A DNA stretch of 50,549 nt, taken from NCBI GenBank assembly GCA_030427925.1, contig JAUICJ010000021.1:1-50549 (forward strand), given 5' to 3'. Shown here piece after piece: positions 32,754 through 41,522 of the stretch. Position 1 is the stretch's first letter; each line of letters starts with the position of its first letter. A program made the position numbers and the translations under genes. The notes below the pieces were generated by a model, which ran no database searches, was not told the DNA's origin, and saw only the letters and a list, made by a program, of their open reading frames with translations. Source of the DNA: Bacteroidia bacterium. Its GTDB lineage: Bacteria; Bacteroidota; Bacteroidia; Flavobacteriales_D; Sanyastnellaceae.

Positions 32754-34142
32754 TTATTGAATCTTGATGAGGCGCTGAACTCCGCCGTTGAGGGGAGAAG
32801 CACAGTGGATGAGGTAAATTCCTGCTTCCCAGGCGCTCGCGTCGAAGGTGAGCACCTCGCTTCCTGCAGGGATGTTGAGTTCTTGGACCAAACCGCCATC
32901 GATTCGGTGAACCGTCATGCGCGACGCATCGCCCGCGGTCCGTCCAAAGCGCACAGTGAACAATCCATCCGTGACCGAAGGGACCACATCGAATTCCCAC
33001 GTGCTCAACTCCTCGACGCTTGCGGGTTCGCAAGCGGCACAGCTGTTGAAGCAAACTTCGGGAACTTCCAACGCGAGGGTATCCGACACCGTGATCAAGC
33101 GGTTCGTGAATCCGTCCGTGGTCAAGGTGCACTCAGCGTCTTCAACGGGATCGAGCATTTCTTGGCCATCCCAGCCGCCGTTGTTGTACTTGAATTCGTG
33201 GTTGCCCATGCCCAACGCGACCGTCACGGTGTACACGCCATCGGCGTCGTCGTCCAACATTTCAACACAGGTTCCGCACCAGTTGTCAATGGTGTTGCCG
33301 GTGATGTAAATCGGCCCGAGGATGGCTTCGTTCGACAAGTCCACAGAGAAGGTCACGTCCGAAGTGCTGGGTTCCACCGGGTCGCCCGAGCATTCCACGC
33401 ATTCGCTGAAGCAGACGACGTCGAGGGTGTCCGCTGTCACGCCTCCTTCGATGGTAACGATGCGGTTCGTGAACGTGCCCGTGGTCAACGTGCACGCTGC
33501 GTCCATGTCGGGGGTCAGCTCTTCCTGACCGTCCCATCCACCGTTGTTGTAGCGGTACTCGTAGCCACCCGGCTCGAGTTCGAGCGTGACATCGTAAACG
33601 CCATCGCCGTCACCGTCCGTCATTTCGACGCAGTTGCCGCACCAGTTATCGATGGCCAAGCCCGTGATGTAAATCGGACCGACGACCGCAGTGGTGCTCA
33701 TGTCGACTTGGAAGGTCACGTCCACAGGGTCGGCAGGAGCGCTGCACGTGCCATCGGTTGAGCACTGCGCAAAGCACGTAGAAAGTGTCGTGTCGGAAGT
33801 GACGTTTTCGATGTACCGGTCGTTGTAGTTCGCGGGATCACCGCAAGGCTGTCCAACGAGGCTCTCTTTGCAGCTCCAATCGGGGCAAAGTCCGTTCGTG
33901 AACGCGTAGTATCCGCTGTAGCCGTCGGGCAATTCGACCGTGATGGAGTAGATGCCGTCTCCGTCATCGTCCGTCATCGGGTTGGTTCCGGGAACCCCGA
34001 AGTCAGCCCCGCCAGCGAGGTACACGCCGGATGCGGCAACGGTTTCGTTCGCCATGTTCACTTCGAACGTGACTTGGTGGGTTTGGGCCCACGCGGAGGC
34101 GGTGCACAGGGCACATGCCAAAAGGGTGTAGAATGATTTCAT
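32754..34142 (-). CDS. T9SS-exported glycan-binding-like protein
   Basis: 462 residues. Signal peptide MKSFYTLLACALCTASAWAQ, then three beta-sandwich modules: residues about 21-130 (DDDGDGIYSITVELPDGYSG, CGDPANYNDRY), about 138-250 and about 260-365. The latter two are close to each other (IYITGxxIDNWCGxCVEM, YNNGGWDGQE, LTTxxFTNRLI). The C-terminal 85 residues are a type A T9SS sorting signal (VVPSVTDGLFTVRF, then WEAGIYLIHC and RLIKIQ). It is therefore exported across the outer membrane and probably attached to the surface, where it could bind glucan. Paralogous to the 779-residue protein downstream. The start at 34142 follows the GH3 stop by 4 nt; the longer frame runs into that gene. Confidence 0.88.
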   Translation of the reverse strand: MKSFYTLLACALCTASAWAQTHQVTFEVNMANETVAASGVYLAGGADFGVPGTNPMTDDDGDGIYSITVELPDGYSGYYAFTNGLCPDWSCKESLVGQPCGDPANYNDRYIENVTSDTTLSTCFAQCSTDGTCSAPADPVDVTFQVDMSTTAVVGPIYITGLAIDNWCGNCVEMTDGDGDGVYDVTLELEPGGYEYRYNNGGWDGQEELTPDMDAACTLTTGTFTNRIVTIEGGVTADTLDVVCFSECVECSGDPVEPSTSDVTFSVDLSNEAILGPIYITGNTIDNWCGTCVEMLDDDADGVYTVTVALGMGNHEFKYNNGGWDGQEMLDPVEDAECTLTTDGFTNRLITVSDTLALEVPEVCFNSCAACEPASVEELSTWEFDVVPSVTDGLFTVRFGRTAGDASRMTVHRIDGGLVQELNIPAGSEVLTFDASAWEAGIYLIHCASPLNGGVQRLIKIQ

Positions 34143-34146
34143 GAAA

Positions 34147-36402
34147 TCAAGGTTTGACGAGAATGGTTGTTGTAAGGCTATCGATTCGGAGGCCAAATTC
34201 ACCGGGCTCCACCACGTAGTTGAGGTCGTGTCCGATGAAACCCAGCTCTTGAATGGGCAATTGGAAAAGGACGTTCACGCGCTGTCCAGCAGGAACGGCA
34301 ACTCGCTGAAAAGCCCGAAGGCGATCCACACTGGGGGTGACCGAAGCAACGCGATCTTGACTGAACAGCATCACCACGTCCTCAGCGTCCCGTGAACCGG
34401 TGTTGTGCAGGGTGGCGGTGACTTCGATTGTGTCGTGAAGTCCAAACTCATCACCGTCTACGCGGAGGTTAACCACTTCAACGGCGCTGTAGTTCAACCC
34501 ACTACCGAAAGTGAACAGGGGGTTGAATGCGGACAGGGAGAAGTCGGTGTGGATGCGGTCGGTGTGCTTGTGGTCGTAGGTCAAATGCGTCCCGGCTTTG
34601 CGGGGCCACGTGAAGGGCAGGTGACCGCTTGGGTTCACGGTGCCATCCAAAATGCGGGCAATCGCAGCCCCTCCTTCGTTGCCGGGCAGGTAGGCCATCA
34701 CGAAACCGTCCAGTGCTTCCACCGCGGCTTCCATGCGGCGAGGGCGTCCACCGAGGTACACTCCGATCACGGGCACTCCCGTGCGGGCAAGGGCTTCGAC
34801 GAGCGCAGTTTGGTTCGCCGCCAAGGCCACTTCCTCATCGTTCCCGACCAGCTCGGTGTAGGGCATCTCGCCCAAAAAGACCACCGCGGCTTGCGTCCGT
34901 TCCGTCGCCCGAAGGTCCGACACGGCACGGGCGATGTCGTCCTCCGTGAAATCCATCTCAAGCGGGAAATGGGAAACCGCAGCGTCCCACTGTGCGCGCA
35001 AGGCGTCAAGGGCGGTGAGCGCCCCCGGCGTGTCGTATGCGGGATTCGTGCCTTGCCACGTGCCCGTCCAACCACCGTTCAAAGCAGCCAAGGAAGCTCC
35101 CGTGGGTCCGGTAACCCAAATCGCTTCGTCGCCTTCAAGCGGAAGGACCCCGTTTTGGTTTTTCAACAAGGTAATTCCCTGCTCAGCAGCGCGTTGAGCG
35201 AGGTTCCGCTGTCCTGCGCGCCACGCATCGGAAACGGGGTGCGACACGGGAGGTCCCGGTTGCTCCACCAACCCCAAATCCCACTTCAAGCCCAGGATTC
35301 TGCGAACCGATGCGTCGATGCGTTCCTCTGCGATCCGTCCTTCCTTCACCAACTCAACAACCAGTTCAGGGAACTCCAAATCCAACGGCACCATGCTCAT
35401 GTCAATCCCCGCGTTCAACGCCAGTTCGACCGCCTCCTTGTACGTGCTGGCCACCTTGTGTCGCGTCACGAGGTACTTGATGTCCTCCCAATCGGTGACC
35501 ACAAGTCCTTCGAATCCCATCTCATCGCGCAGCAGATCCGTCAGAATGGCCCGGTTTGCATGCACCGGGATGCCGTTCATTTCACCGCTGTTGACCATCA
35601 CCGTCATGACGCCTGCATCGACACCGGCCTGGAATGGCGGGAGGAAAATTTCGCGCAGTTGCCGTTCGGGAATCCACGCAGGCGTGCGGTCTTTCCCCGA
35701 CAGCGGTTGGCTGTATCCCAAAAAGTGCTTCATGGTGGCGGCCACCGGAACGTCCCCTTCCTGCATGCCCCGGATCGAGGCAACGCCCATGGTCTTCACC
35801 AGCAACGGGTCTTCCCCGAACGTTTCCCAAAACCGCGGCCAACGGGGGTCGCGGCCCACATCCAAAATGGGTGCGAAATTCCAAGGGGTCCCCGCAGCGT
35901 GAATTTCTGCGGCCGTTCCTGCGGCCAGTTCTTGAACGATGGCGGGATTCCACGTGGCGGCTTGACCGATTTGTTGCGGGCCGAGCACTGCGCCGGTCGT
36001 GTAGTTCGCTCCGTGAACGGCATCCACTCCATATAAAAGGGGCGTCATCGGTGTGCGCTGAGCAGCCACCTTTTGCAATCCTGAAACGATGTTCCTCCAG
36101 TGCTCCAACGTGTGGGCATGGTCGCCACAATTGAGGACACTTCCAATGTGGTAGGTCGTCACCGCCTCAGCGACCTTCGCCGAATCCAACCGCTGCGGCT
36201 CCACGGGCTCAAACGGGTCGTCCCCCTCCAGCATGAATCCCAGCGTCAGTTGCGTCATCTCGCCCGCTTTCTGCTCCAGCGTCATGGCACCGAGTGTGGA
36301 TTCGATCCACGCCGAACGGTCGTTCGATGGAGCGGTTTGCTCCTCCGTTGACGTGCAAGCGAGAGCGGCCATGGCGATTCCTAAAAACAGACGAGGTTTC
36401 AT
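34147..36402 (-). CDS. bglX: Glycoside hydrolase family 3 beta-glucosidase, lipoprotein
   Basis: 751 residues. Lipoprotein signal MKPRLFLGIAMAALAC (Cys16). GH3 N-terminal barrel at about residues 25-350: LLYGVDAVHGANYT, NFAPILDVGRDPRWPRFWETFGEDP, MKHFLGYS and the nucleophile Asp304 in VVTDWEDIK. GH3 C-terminal domain at about 395-600 (AEQGITLLKNQNGVLPL) and a fibronectin III-like domain at about 660-740 (DAEDVVMLFSQD). Releases glucose from the non-reducing end of beta-glucan oligosaccharides, probably in the periplasm or on the membrane. It is the first gene of the operon; the start at 36402 follows a TACTTTG promoter-like string by 6 nt. The upstream in-frame ATG at 36429 lies above that string. 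Confidence 0.93.
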   Translation of the reverse strand: MKPRLFLGIAMAALACTSTEEQTAPSNDRSAWIESTLGAMTLEQKAGEMTQLTLGFMLEGDDPFEPVEPQRLDSAKVAEAVTTYHIGSVLNCGDHAHTLEHWRNIVSGLQKVAAQRTPMTPLLYGVDAVHGANYTTGAVLGPQQIGQAATWNPAIVQELAAGTAAEIHAAGTPWNFAPILDVGRDPRWPRFWETFGEDPLLVKTMGVASIRGMQEGDVPVAATMKHFLGYSQPLSGKDRTPAWIPERQLREIFLPPFQAGVDAGVMTVMVNSGEMNGIPVHANRAILTDLLRDEMGFEGLVVTDWEDIKYLVTRHKVASTYKEAVELALNAGIDMSMVPLDLEFPELVVELVKEGRIAEERIDASVRRILGLKWDLGLVEQPGPPVSHPVSDAWRAGQRNLAQRAAEQGITLLKNQNGVLPLEGDEAIWVTGPTGASLAALNGGWTGTWQGTNPAYDTPGALTALDALRAQWDAAVSHFPLEMDFTEDDIARAVSDLRATERTQAAVVFLGEMPYTELVGNDEEVALAANQTALVEALARTGVPVIGVYLGGRPRRMEAAVEALDGFVMAYLPGNEGGAAIARILDGTVNPSGHLPFTWPRKAGTHLTYDHKHTDRIHTDFSLSAFNPLFTFGSGLNYSAVEVVNLRVDGDEFGLHDTIEVTATLHNTGSRDAEDVVMLFSQDRVASVTPSVDRLRAFQRVAVPAGQRVNVLFQLPIQELGFIGHDLNYVVEPGEFGLRIDSLTTTILVKP

Positions 36403-36408
36403 CGTGTG

Positions 36409-36415
36409 CAAAGTA
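36409..36415 (-). promoter_or_regulatory. -7-like element of the glycan operon (TACTTTG)
   Basis: A TAnnTTTG-like string with one base fewer in the spacer, ending 6 nt before the GH3 ATG at 36402. The operator pair at 36461-36476 is 46-61 bp upstream of it. Confidence 0.4.
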
Positions 36416-36460
36416 CAACCGGTGTTCACGTTGGGGTCTTTTCAGTGCGTTTTTAACTGC

Positions 36461-36476
36461 TACACAACCTGCACAA
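36461..36476 (-). promoter_or_regulatory. Candidate operator pair (TTGTGCAG / TTGTGTAG)
   Basis: On the minus strand TTGTGCAG and TTGTGTAG stand in direct repeat with a 9-bp period, upstream of the glycan operon. The octamer also occurs at 36514-36520 and, inverted, at 36543-36549, and as a doublet at 26130-26148. Confidence 0.5.
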
Positions 36477-36513
36477 TTTACTTAGTGTGCGATTTACAAT
36501 ATTGCTCATGAAC

Positions 36514-36549
36514 TGCACAAGATATGTGATTTAAGCTTGTATTTGTGCA
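36514..36549. promoter_or_regulatory. Candidate operator, inverted TGCACAA/TTGTGCA
   Basis: TGCACAA (36514-36520) and TTGTGCA (36543-36549) are inverted and 22 nt apart in the AT-rich divergent region between the glycan operon and its regulator. The right arm lies about 27 bp upstream of the regulator's -7 motif, so autoregulation is possible. Confidence 0.45.
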
Positions 36550-36576
36550 ATGTTCGACCACATGGCGACTTTGAAT

Positions 36577-36584
36577 TACCTTAG
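36577..36584 (+). promoter_or_regulatory. -7 promoter element of the regulator gene (TACCTTAG)
   Basis: One mismatch to TAnnTTTG, 5 nt before the ATG at 36590; short-spacing class. Confidence 0.45.
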
Positions 36585-36589
36585 CAAGG

Positions 36590-39430
36590 ATGCAGAAACA
36601 CCTATACAGCGTTTTTCTCGTTGCGCTCTCGGTTTGGTTGGGCGCACAGGACACGATTGAGTCCTTGGGGGGCGATCTTGCCGTGGTCCATGCCTTCAGC
36701 CGGAGCGAGGTTGGAGGGGGGCTGATGACCACCGATTTGGAAGTCGTTCCGGGGGAATGCGTTTATGCTGCGAACCAAAGTGGGCTGTTGGTGTTCGATG
36801 GTGGAGGTTGGGAGTTGGTTCCCATGCCGAATCGCGGGGTGTCGCGAAGCTTGCTCCCCGTTGAGGAAGGCGTTTGGGTGGGCGGTCAGGGCTTTTTAGG
36901 GAAACTCGTTTCTTTGGAGCCCGTGGAGTGGCAGGATTGGACGGGCGAGTTGATTGCTGCGGCGGGCGACTTCGGCGACGTGTGGGGTTTGGAGGCTGGA
37001 GAGGGCGGGATGTTCGTCCGGACATCGTCCTTTGTTGGATTCCTTTCAGAAGAAGGCGCGTTCCGGGTTTTGGCGTCGGGTTCGGTTACGACCGGATTCA
37101 AGGTCGATGAGGGGTACGCTTGCCAACGCGGGGAGGCATTGCTCCGCTTTGACGCTCAAGGTCGATTGATGGGGGAGTGGGAGTTGCCAAAGGGGGTGCG
37201 GGTGCAGGCATGGATTGACGGAGCTGACCCGCGCGTGCTCACGCACTCCCGTGGGGTCTGGCAGTGGGACGGCTCGAGTTGGCTGCGTGAGTCAACGCCG
37301 GCCAGTGCGGCGCTGTCGGAGGCCCGGGCGAACGTGGTGGTGGCTTCCCCGGAGGGATGGTTGGTGGGCACAGCTCAGGGTGGGGTGGTGGTTACCCGGG
37401 ATTGGTCTTCTGTGAGTGCCCGGTACGCGGAATCGGCGGGTTTGACGGGCACTTCCGTCGTTGACATCGCCGTGGATGACATCGGAAATGCGTGGGTGGC
37501 AGCGGAAGGCGGATTGAACATCATCCGATTCAGTTGGCCACAACGGGTTCCTCAGATGACGGAATCCCTGAAGGAGTCGGGTTATTCTTCGCTGCACCTG
37601 GCCTCGGGGCGCCGGTACTGGGGCACTTCCCTGGGGGTGAAGACCCAGGCGTCGCGGAATGCGCCGCTGGTGCCGGTGATCGGGGTGGAAGACCAAACCT
37701 GGTCCTTGCAACTCCTCAATGACCGCCCGTGGGTTTCGCACTTGAGCGGAGCGGGGTGGTTGGAGGGAGCGGAGTACGTGCCGGTCATCCAGGGGGTGGG
37801 GGTTTGGGAGGTGATCGATCAGCCCGGAACGTCCTTCCATTATGCCGGCACCTTCAACGGATTGATGCGCCTCGATTTGTCCGGGAAGCATCCCCCGGTT
37901 CCCGTTGAGGGATTTCAGGAGACGGCGCGCTTCGTGGCCTTTGAGTCGCAGCGCGTTGTTTGGGTCGCTTATCCTTATAAGGGTGTGTATCGGGTTGAAC
38001 TGGACGAGGAGGGGACGCGGGCCGTGCAGGTGCGTCTGTATGCGAGTGCGGACGGGTTGCCGGAACCGGTTCATGTGGAAGTGTTCGATGCCGCGGGCGA
38101 TCCGATTTTTTCCACGAACGACGGGTTTTACCGCTACGATGCGGCGGCGGATCGGTTGGTGCCTGCGCGCGAGGCGTTCGCGGGGATGATTCCACGAGAA
38201 GGCCACGTCGAGCGCTTGTATGCGGGTGAGCATGCGACGTGGTGGTTTCTTCAAGGCCAAACCGCAGGCCAAATCCACCCCCAAACTTCCAACCTCAAAA
38301 CGAGCATGGAAGTGCGCCGCATCCCGCTCACCGGCACGCCGTTGGTGGCGCCCTTCGAACGGTTGGAGCTGTTGACGGAAGACCGCGTGTGCGTCCCCGT
38401 TGAGAGCGGCTTCCTGTACCTCGATGCGAATCGGATGGCGGTTGACGCGGCACCGCCTGCGCTGACCGTACATTCCGTGACGCATTTGAACAGCGGAGAG
38501 GGCGCCCGCAATTTGCCGGTCGATCACACCACGCTGAATCCGGGCAACCACGCGTTGGAAATCCGGCTTCGGGGATTCGACCCCAACTGGGCCGGCGTCC
38601 AGCGCTACCAGTGGCGCCTCGATGGCGAGGGGGCGGAATGGTCCCGTCCTCAGGAGTCCGCCCGCGTCATGCTCGGGGGGCTGGGCCCCGGAACGCACCG
38701 CATTCAGTTCCGCGCCATCATCGAGGACGGCTTCACCGGTCCGGTGACGGATTGGGAGGTTCGGGTGGACCACCCTTGGCACGAGCGCTGGGAGTTCAGG
38801 GCCCTGTTGCTCGCCCTGCTCCTCGCGGGCGGGATTTGGTTCATCCGGTGGAAGCAGCGGCGCATCCGCATCGAACACGCCCGGGATTCCGCGCGCATCG
38901 AAGCCGACCGGGTGCGGTCCGAAGAGCGCTACCGGCGCGAAATCGAGTCCACCGAACTCCGCTTGGAAGCCGAACGGTTGCGCCGCGTTGAAGCGGAAGT
39001 GGCGGCGAAGAATCAGGAGTTGGCGTCGGCCACCATGCATTTGGTCCAAAAAGCGCAGATGACCGCGACCCTGCAAACGGGCCTTCAAGCCCTGCGCGAG
39101 AGCGTGGCCACCACGGAACGCAAGCAAGTCGATAAGCTGCTGTCGGTGCTCGGTGCCAGCTCACGGCTCGATGACAATTGGGAACAGTTTACCCAGCAAT
39201 TCGACCAAGTCCACGTGGAATTCCACAAGCGGCTGCTGGAGCAATTTCCCGACTTGACGAAGAACGACCTCAAGCTGTGCACGTACTTGCGCATGAACCT
39301 TTCCTCCAAGGAAATCGCCTCGCTCACGTTCGTGACGGTGCGTGCCGTGGAAGTGAGCCGGTCGCGCTTACGCAAGCGGTTGGGCCTCGATCCGAGCGAG
39401 AACCTGCTGCAATTCATTCAAAGTTTGTGA
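36590..39430 (+). CDS. SusR-like membrane-spanning transcription regulator
   Basis: 946 residues. A signal peptide (MQKHLYSVFLVALSVWLGAQ) leads into a periplasmic region of propeller-type repeats (residues about 25-600; GNAWVAAEGGLNIIRF and GLLVFDGGGWELVP are typical of regulator-propeller blades), then a Y_Y_Y-like domain (about 655-728; FDPNWAGVQRYQWRLDGEG). One transmembrane helix is at about 735-757 (FRALLLALLLAGGIWFIRW), followed by a cytoplasmic coiled coil rich in Arg/Glu, and a C-terminal LuxR-type HTH (about 880-946; LCTYLRMNLSSKEIASLTF, RAVEVSRSRLRKRLGL). There is no histidine kinase or receiver domain, so it should sense sugar and bind DNA in one chain, as SusR does. Divergent from the glycan operon, which it probably controls. 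Confidence 0.88.
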   Translation: MQKHLYSVFLVALSVWLGAQDTIESLGGDLAVVHAFSRSEVGGGLMTTDLEVVPGECVYAANQSGLLVFDGGGWELVPMPNRGVSRSLLPVEEGVWVGGQGFLGKLVSLEPVEWQDWTGELIAAAGDFGDVWGLEAGEGGMFVRTSSFVGFLSEEGAFRVLASGSVTTGFKVDEGYACQRGEALLRFDAQGRLMGEWELPKGVRVQAWIDGADPRVLTHSRGVWQWDGSSWLRESTPASAALSEARANVVVASPEGWLVGTAQGGVVVTRDWSSVSARYAESAGLTGTSVVDIAVDDIGNAWVAAEGGLNIIRFSWPQRVPQMTESLKESGYSSLHLASGRRYWGTSLGVKTQASRNAPLVPVIGVEDQTWSLQLLNDRPWVSHLSGAGWLEGAEYVPVIQGVGVWEVIDQPGTSFHYAGTFNGLMRLDLSGKHPPVPVEGFQETARFVAFESQRVVWVAYPYKGVYRVELDEEGTRAVQVRLYASADGLPEPVHVEVFDAAGDPIFSTNDGFYRYDAAADRLVPAREAFAGMIPREGHVERLYAGEHATWWFLQGQTAGQIHPQTSNLKTSMEVRRIPLTGTPLVAPFERLELLTEDRVCVPVESGFLYLDANRMAVDAAPPALTVHSVTHLNSGEGARNLPVDHTTLNPGNHALEIRLRGFDPNWAGVQRYQWRLDGEGAEWSRPQESARVMLGGLGPGTHRIQFRAIIEDGFTGPVTDWEVRVDHPWHERWEFRALLLALLLAGGIWFIRWKQRRIRIEHARDSARIEADRVRSEERYRREIESTELRLEAERLRRVEAEVAAKNQELASATMHLVQKAQMTATLQTGLQALRESVATTERKQVDKLLSVLGASSRLDDNWEQFTQQFDQVHVEFHKRLLEQFPDLTKNDLKLCTYLRMNLSSKEIASLTFVTVRAVEVSRSRLRKRLGLDPSENLLQFIQSL

Positions 39431-39431
39431 C

Positions 39432-41522
39432 TCAAGGCGCGGGGTAGGCGAATCCGGCAAAGCCCCCGCCCGAAGCGAGTTCCAGCACCAACGTGTCGGT
39501 CGCGGCAACCGTGCGTTTGGTTTTCACGATGCCTTCCGCCCCGTCCTCCCAAAGCAGGAGTTCCCACCGCCCGTCGTGGCCAACGCGATCGAGGAAGCCG
39601 AGCGGTTCTTCCACCGTTCGCGGAGCTTCGGCATTGATGCCGCCGATGAACACCCGGTCGCCCCCGCGCTCTTGCCGCGCAACGACCGCGAACTCGCCGA
39701 CTTCGCCCGAAAGCACGTCCGTCCACTCCCAATCCACAGCGACGTGTTCCAGGAAGTCCAAGAACACCGGCTCGCGCTCGTAGTGTTCGGGAAGGTCGCA
39801 GGCCATTTGGAGCGGGCTGTAAAAGACCACGTAAAGGCCGAGCTGTCCTCCCAGGGTCGTGGGAATGCGGTTTGCAGGGCGCCACGGGTCGAGCGACAAG
39901 TGGACCGCTCCCGGCGTGAAATCCATCGGACCCGCGAGCATGCGCGTGAAGGCCAGCGTCGCGTTGTGATCGATGGGGTTGCCCCCGTTGCGCCCCCACG
40001 CATTGAATTCCTGCCCGCGTGCGCCCTCGCGGCTGAGGAGGTTGGGCCAGGTGCGGCGGATGCCCGTGTCCTTGATGGGTTCGTGGATGTTCAGTGCCAC
40101 GCCATGCCGCGCCGCCGTTTCCACGGTGCGTTGGTAATGCTGCACCATCCATTGCCCGTGATGGTGTTCCCCTCGGGGAATGATGGGCCCGACGTAACCG
40201 GTTTTCACCGCGCGTTGACCGAGCGCCGCCATTTGGGCATACGCGGTATCCAGTTGCGCATCGTACGTGGTGACGGCCGCACTCGTTTCGTGGTGGGCGA
40301 TGAGTTGGACCCCTTGGCTTTCAGCATACAAGGCCAAACCCCGCACGTCATAATCCGGATAAGGCGTCACAAAATCAAACACCCCCTCCCGGTCATCAAA
40401 GCCAATCCACCGCTCCCACCCCGTATTCCACCCCTCCACCAGCACGCCATCGAATCCGTGCGCCGCCGCAAAGTCGATGTAGCGCCGGGCATTCTCGGTC
40501 GTCGCGCCATGCCGTCCATGCGCATCCCCCACGATCGGCGCGCCTTGTTCGTCGGTGTTCCACAAGGACCACGAAGATTTGTCCAAATGCATTTCCCACC
40601 AAATCCCGACGTACTTCATCGGGCGCACCCACTTCCAATCTTGCCCGGTGGGATCTTCAACTTGCGGCGCGTTGAGGTCCAACGCCATGGTGCTTTCGAG
40701 GAGCCCTCCGGCGTCGTCGGACAGGGTGATGGTCCGCCACGGCGTGCTGAAAGGCAAACCGATGCGCGCTGCGCCCACGAGGTCCGTCACCAAACCGCGT
40801 TCCGTCCGCTTCAACGTGATTTCCGGGTAATCGTACAGCGCGGCTTCGTGCAGGGCGACGTGCAGTCCGTCGTCGTAACGGAAGGTCGCCGGTGTGGCGA
40901 TGGCGTTTTCCTTGACGGTCGTGCTGATGATGGCGGTGCTGTCCCAAGCGGCGAAGGCATCGATTTCATCCAGTCGCGTGTTTTGGTACACCAACTCGTA
41001 GCTGTCCCAGTCGCCGGGAATCCACCACGCTTCCGGATTGCCCGTCAGGTTGATGGCGCTCAACTCCTCAAGCACGGTGATGCTGTCGCGCTCTTCCCGT
41101 TGGTGAAAATGGGTTCGAAACGCCACCCCATCGTCCATCACGCTGAACTCCACGCTCCACCGATGGTCCCACACGTCCAGCAATTCCATGCGGCCGACTT
41201 GGGCCTCATCGTGCACCCAGCGCTGCTCCCCCCAAGGAAGTTCGTAGTCCTGAACGCGCAACTCGGGGCCGACGCATTCCACGATGCGCTGGCCGCGCTC
41301 GGGCCCCATTGCGTCCTCAAATTCAAAGGCAATGGGCGAGTAACCGACGACTTCGTTTCCGTCCCGTTTCACCGTGTAGTACAGGATGCTGCTGTCGTCG
41401 AGGGCCACGGTGGCGGTGATGCGGCCATCGGGCGAAGTCAGTTGCAGCTCCGTCCTGGAATCGAGGACGGCGGGGCCGCTGGTGCACGCGGCCAACAGGC
41501 ACCACCACAGCAGGTGCTTCAT
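39432..41522 (-). CDS. GH97 inverting alpha-glucosidase, lipoprotein (SusB-like)
   Basis: 696 residues. Lipobox LLAAC (Cys13). GH97 signatures throughout: LTSPDGRITATVALD, YVGIWWEMHLDKSSW (about residues 302-316), VLVEGWNTGWE, AVKTGYVGPIIPRGEHHHGQW, NIHEPIKDTGIRRTWPNL (Glu481), SREGARGQEFNAWG and FTPGA. The KTGYVG and HE motifs match the inverting SusB-type alpha-glucosidases and not the retaining alpha-galactosidases, which have an Asp nucleophile in this region. It would release glucose from alpha-glucan oligosaccharides in the periplasm. It converges on the regulator gene with one base between stops, and its ATG overlaps the stop of the methyltransferase gene by 4 nt, so the two are co-transcribed. 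Start 41522 rather than 41609. Confidence 0.92.
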   Translation of the reverse strand: MKHLLWWCLLAACTSGPAVLDSRTELQLTSPDGRITATVALDDSSILYYTVKRDGNEVVGYSPIAFEFEDAMGPERGQRIVECVGPELRVQDYELPWGEQRWVHDEAQVGRMELLDVWDHRWSVEFSVMDDGVAFRTHFHQREERDSITVLEELSAINLTGNPEAWWIPGDWDSYELVYQNTRLDEIDAFAAWDSTAIISTTVKENAIATPATFRYDDGLHVALHEAALYDYPEITLKRTERGLVTDLVGAARIGLPFSTPWRTITLSDDAGGLLESTMALDLNAPQVEDPTGQDWKWVRPMKYVGIWWEMHLDKSSWSLWNTDEQGAPIVGDAHGRHGATTENARRYIDFAAAHGFDGVLVEGWNTGWERWIGFDDREGVFDFVTPYPDYDVRGLALYAESQGVQLIAHHETSAAVTTYDAQLDTAYAQMAALGQRAVKTGYVGPIIPRGEHHHGQWMVQHYQRTVETAARHGVALNIHEPIKDTGIRRTWPNLLSREGARGQEFNAWGRNGGNPIDHNATLAFTRMLAGPMDFTPGAVHLSLDPWRPANRIPTTLGGQLGLYVVFYSPLQMACDLPEHYEREPVFLDFLEHVAVDWEWTDVLSGEVGEFAVVARQERGGDRVFIGGINAEAPRTVEEPLGFLDRVGHDGRWELLLWEDGAEGIVKTKRTVAATDTLVLELASGGGFAGFAYPAP

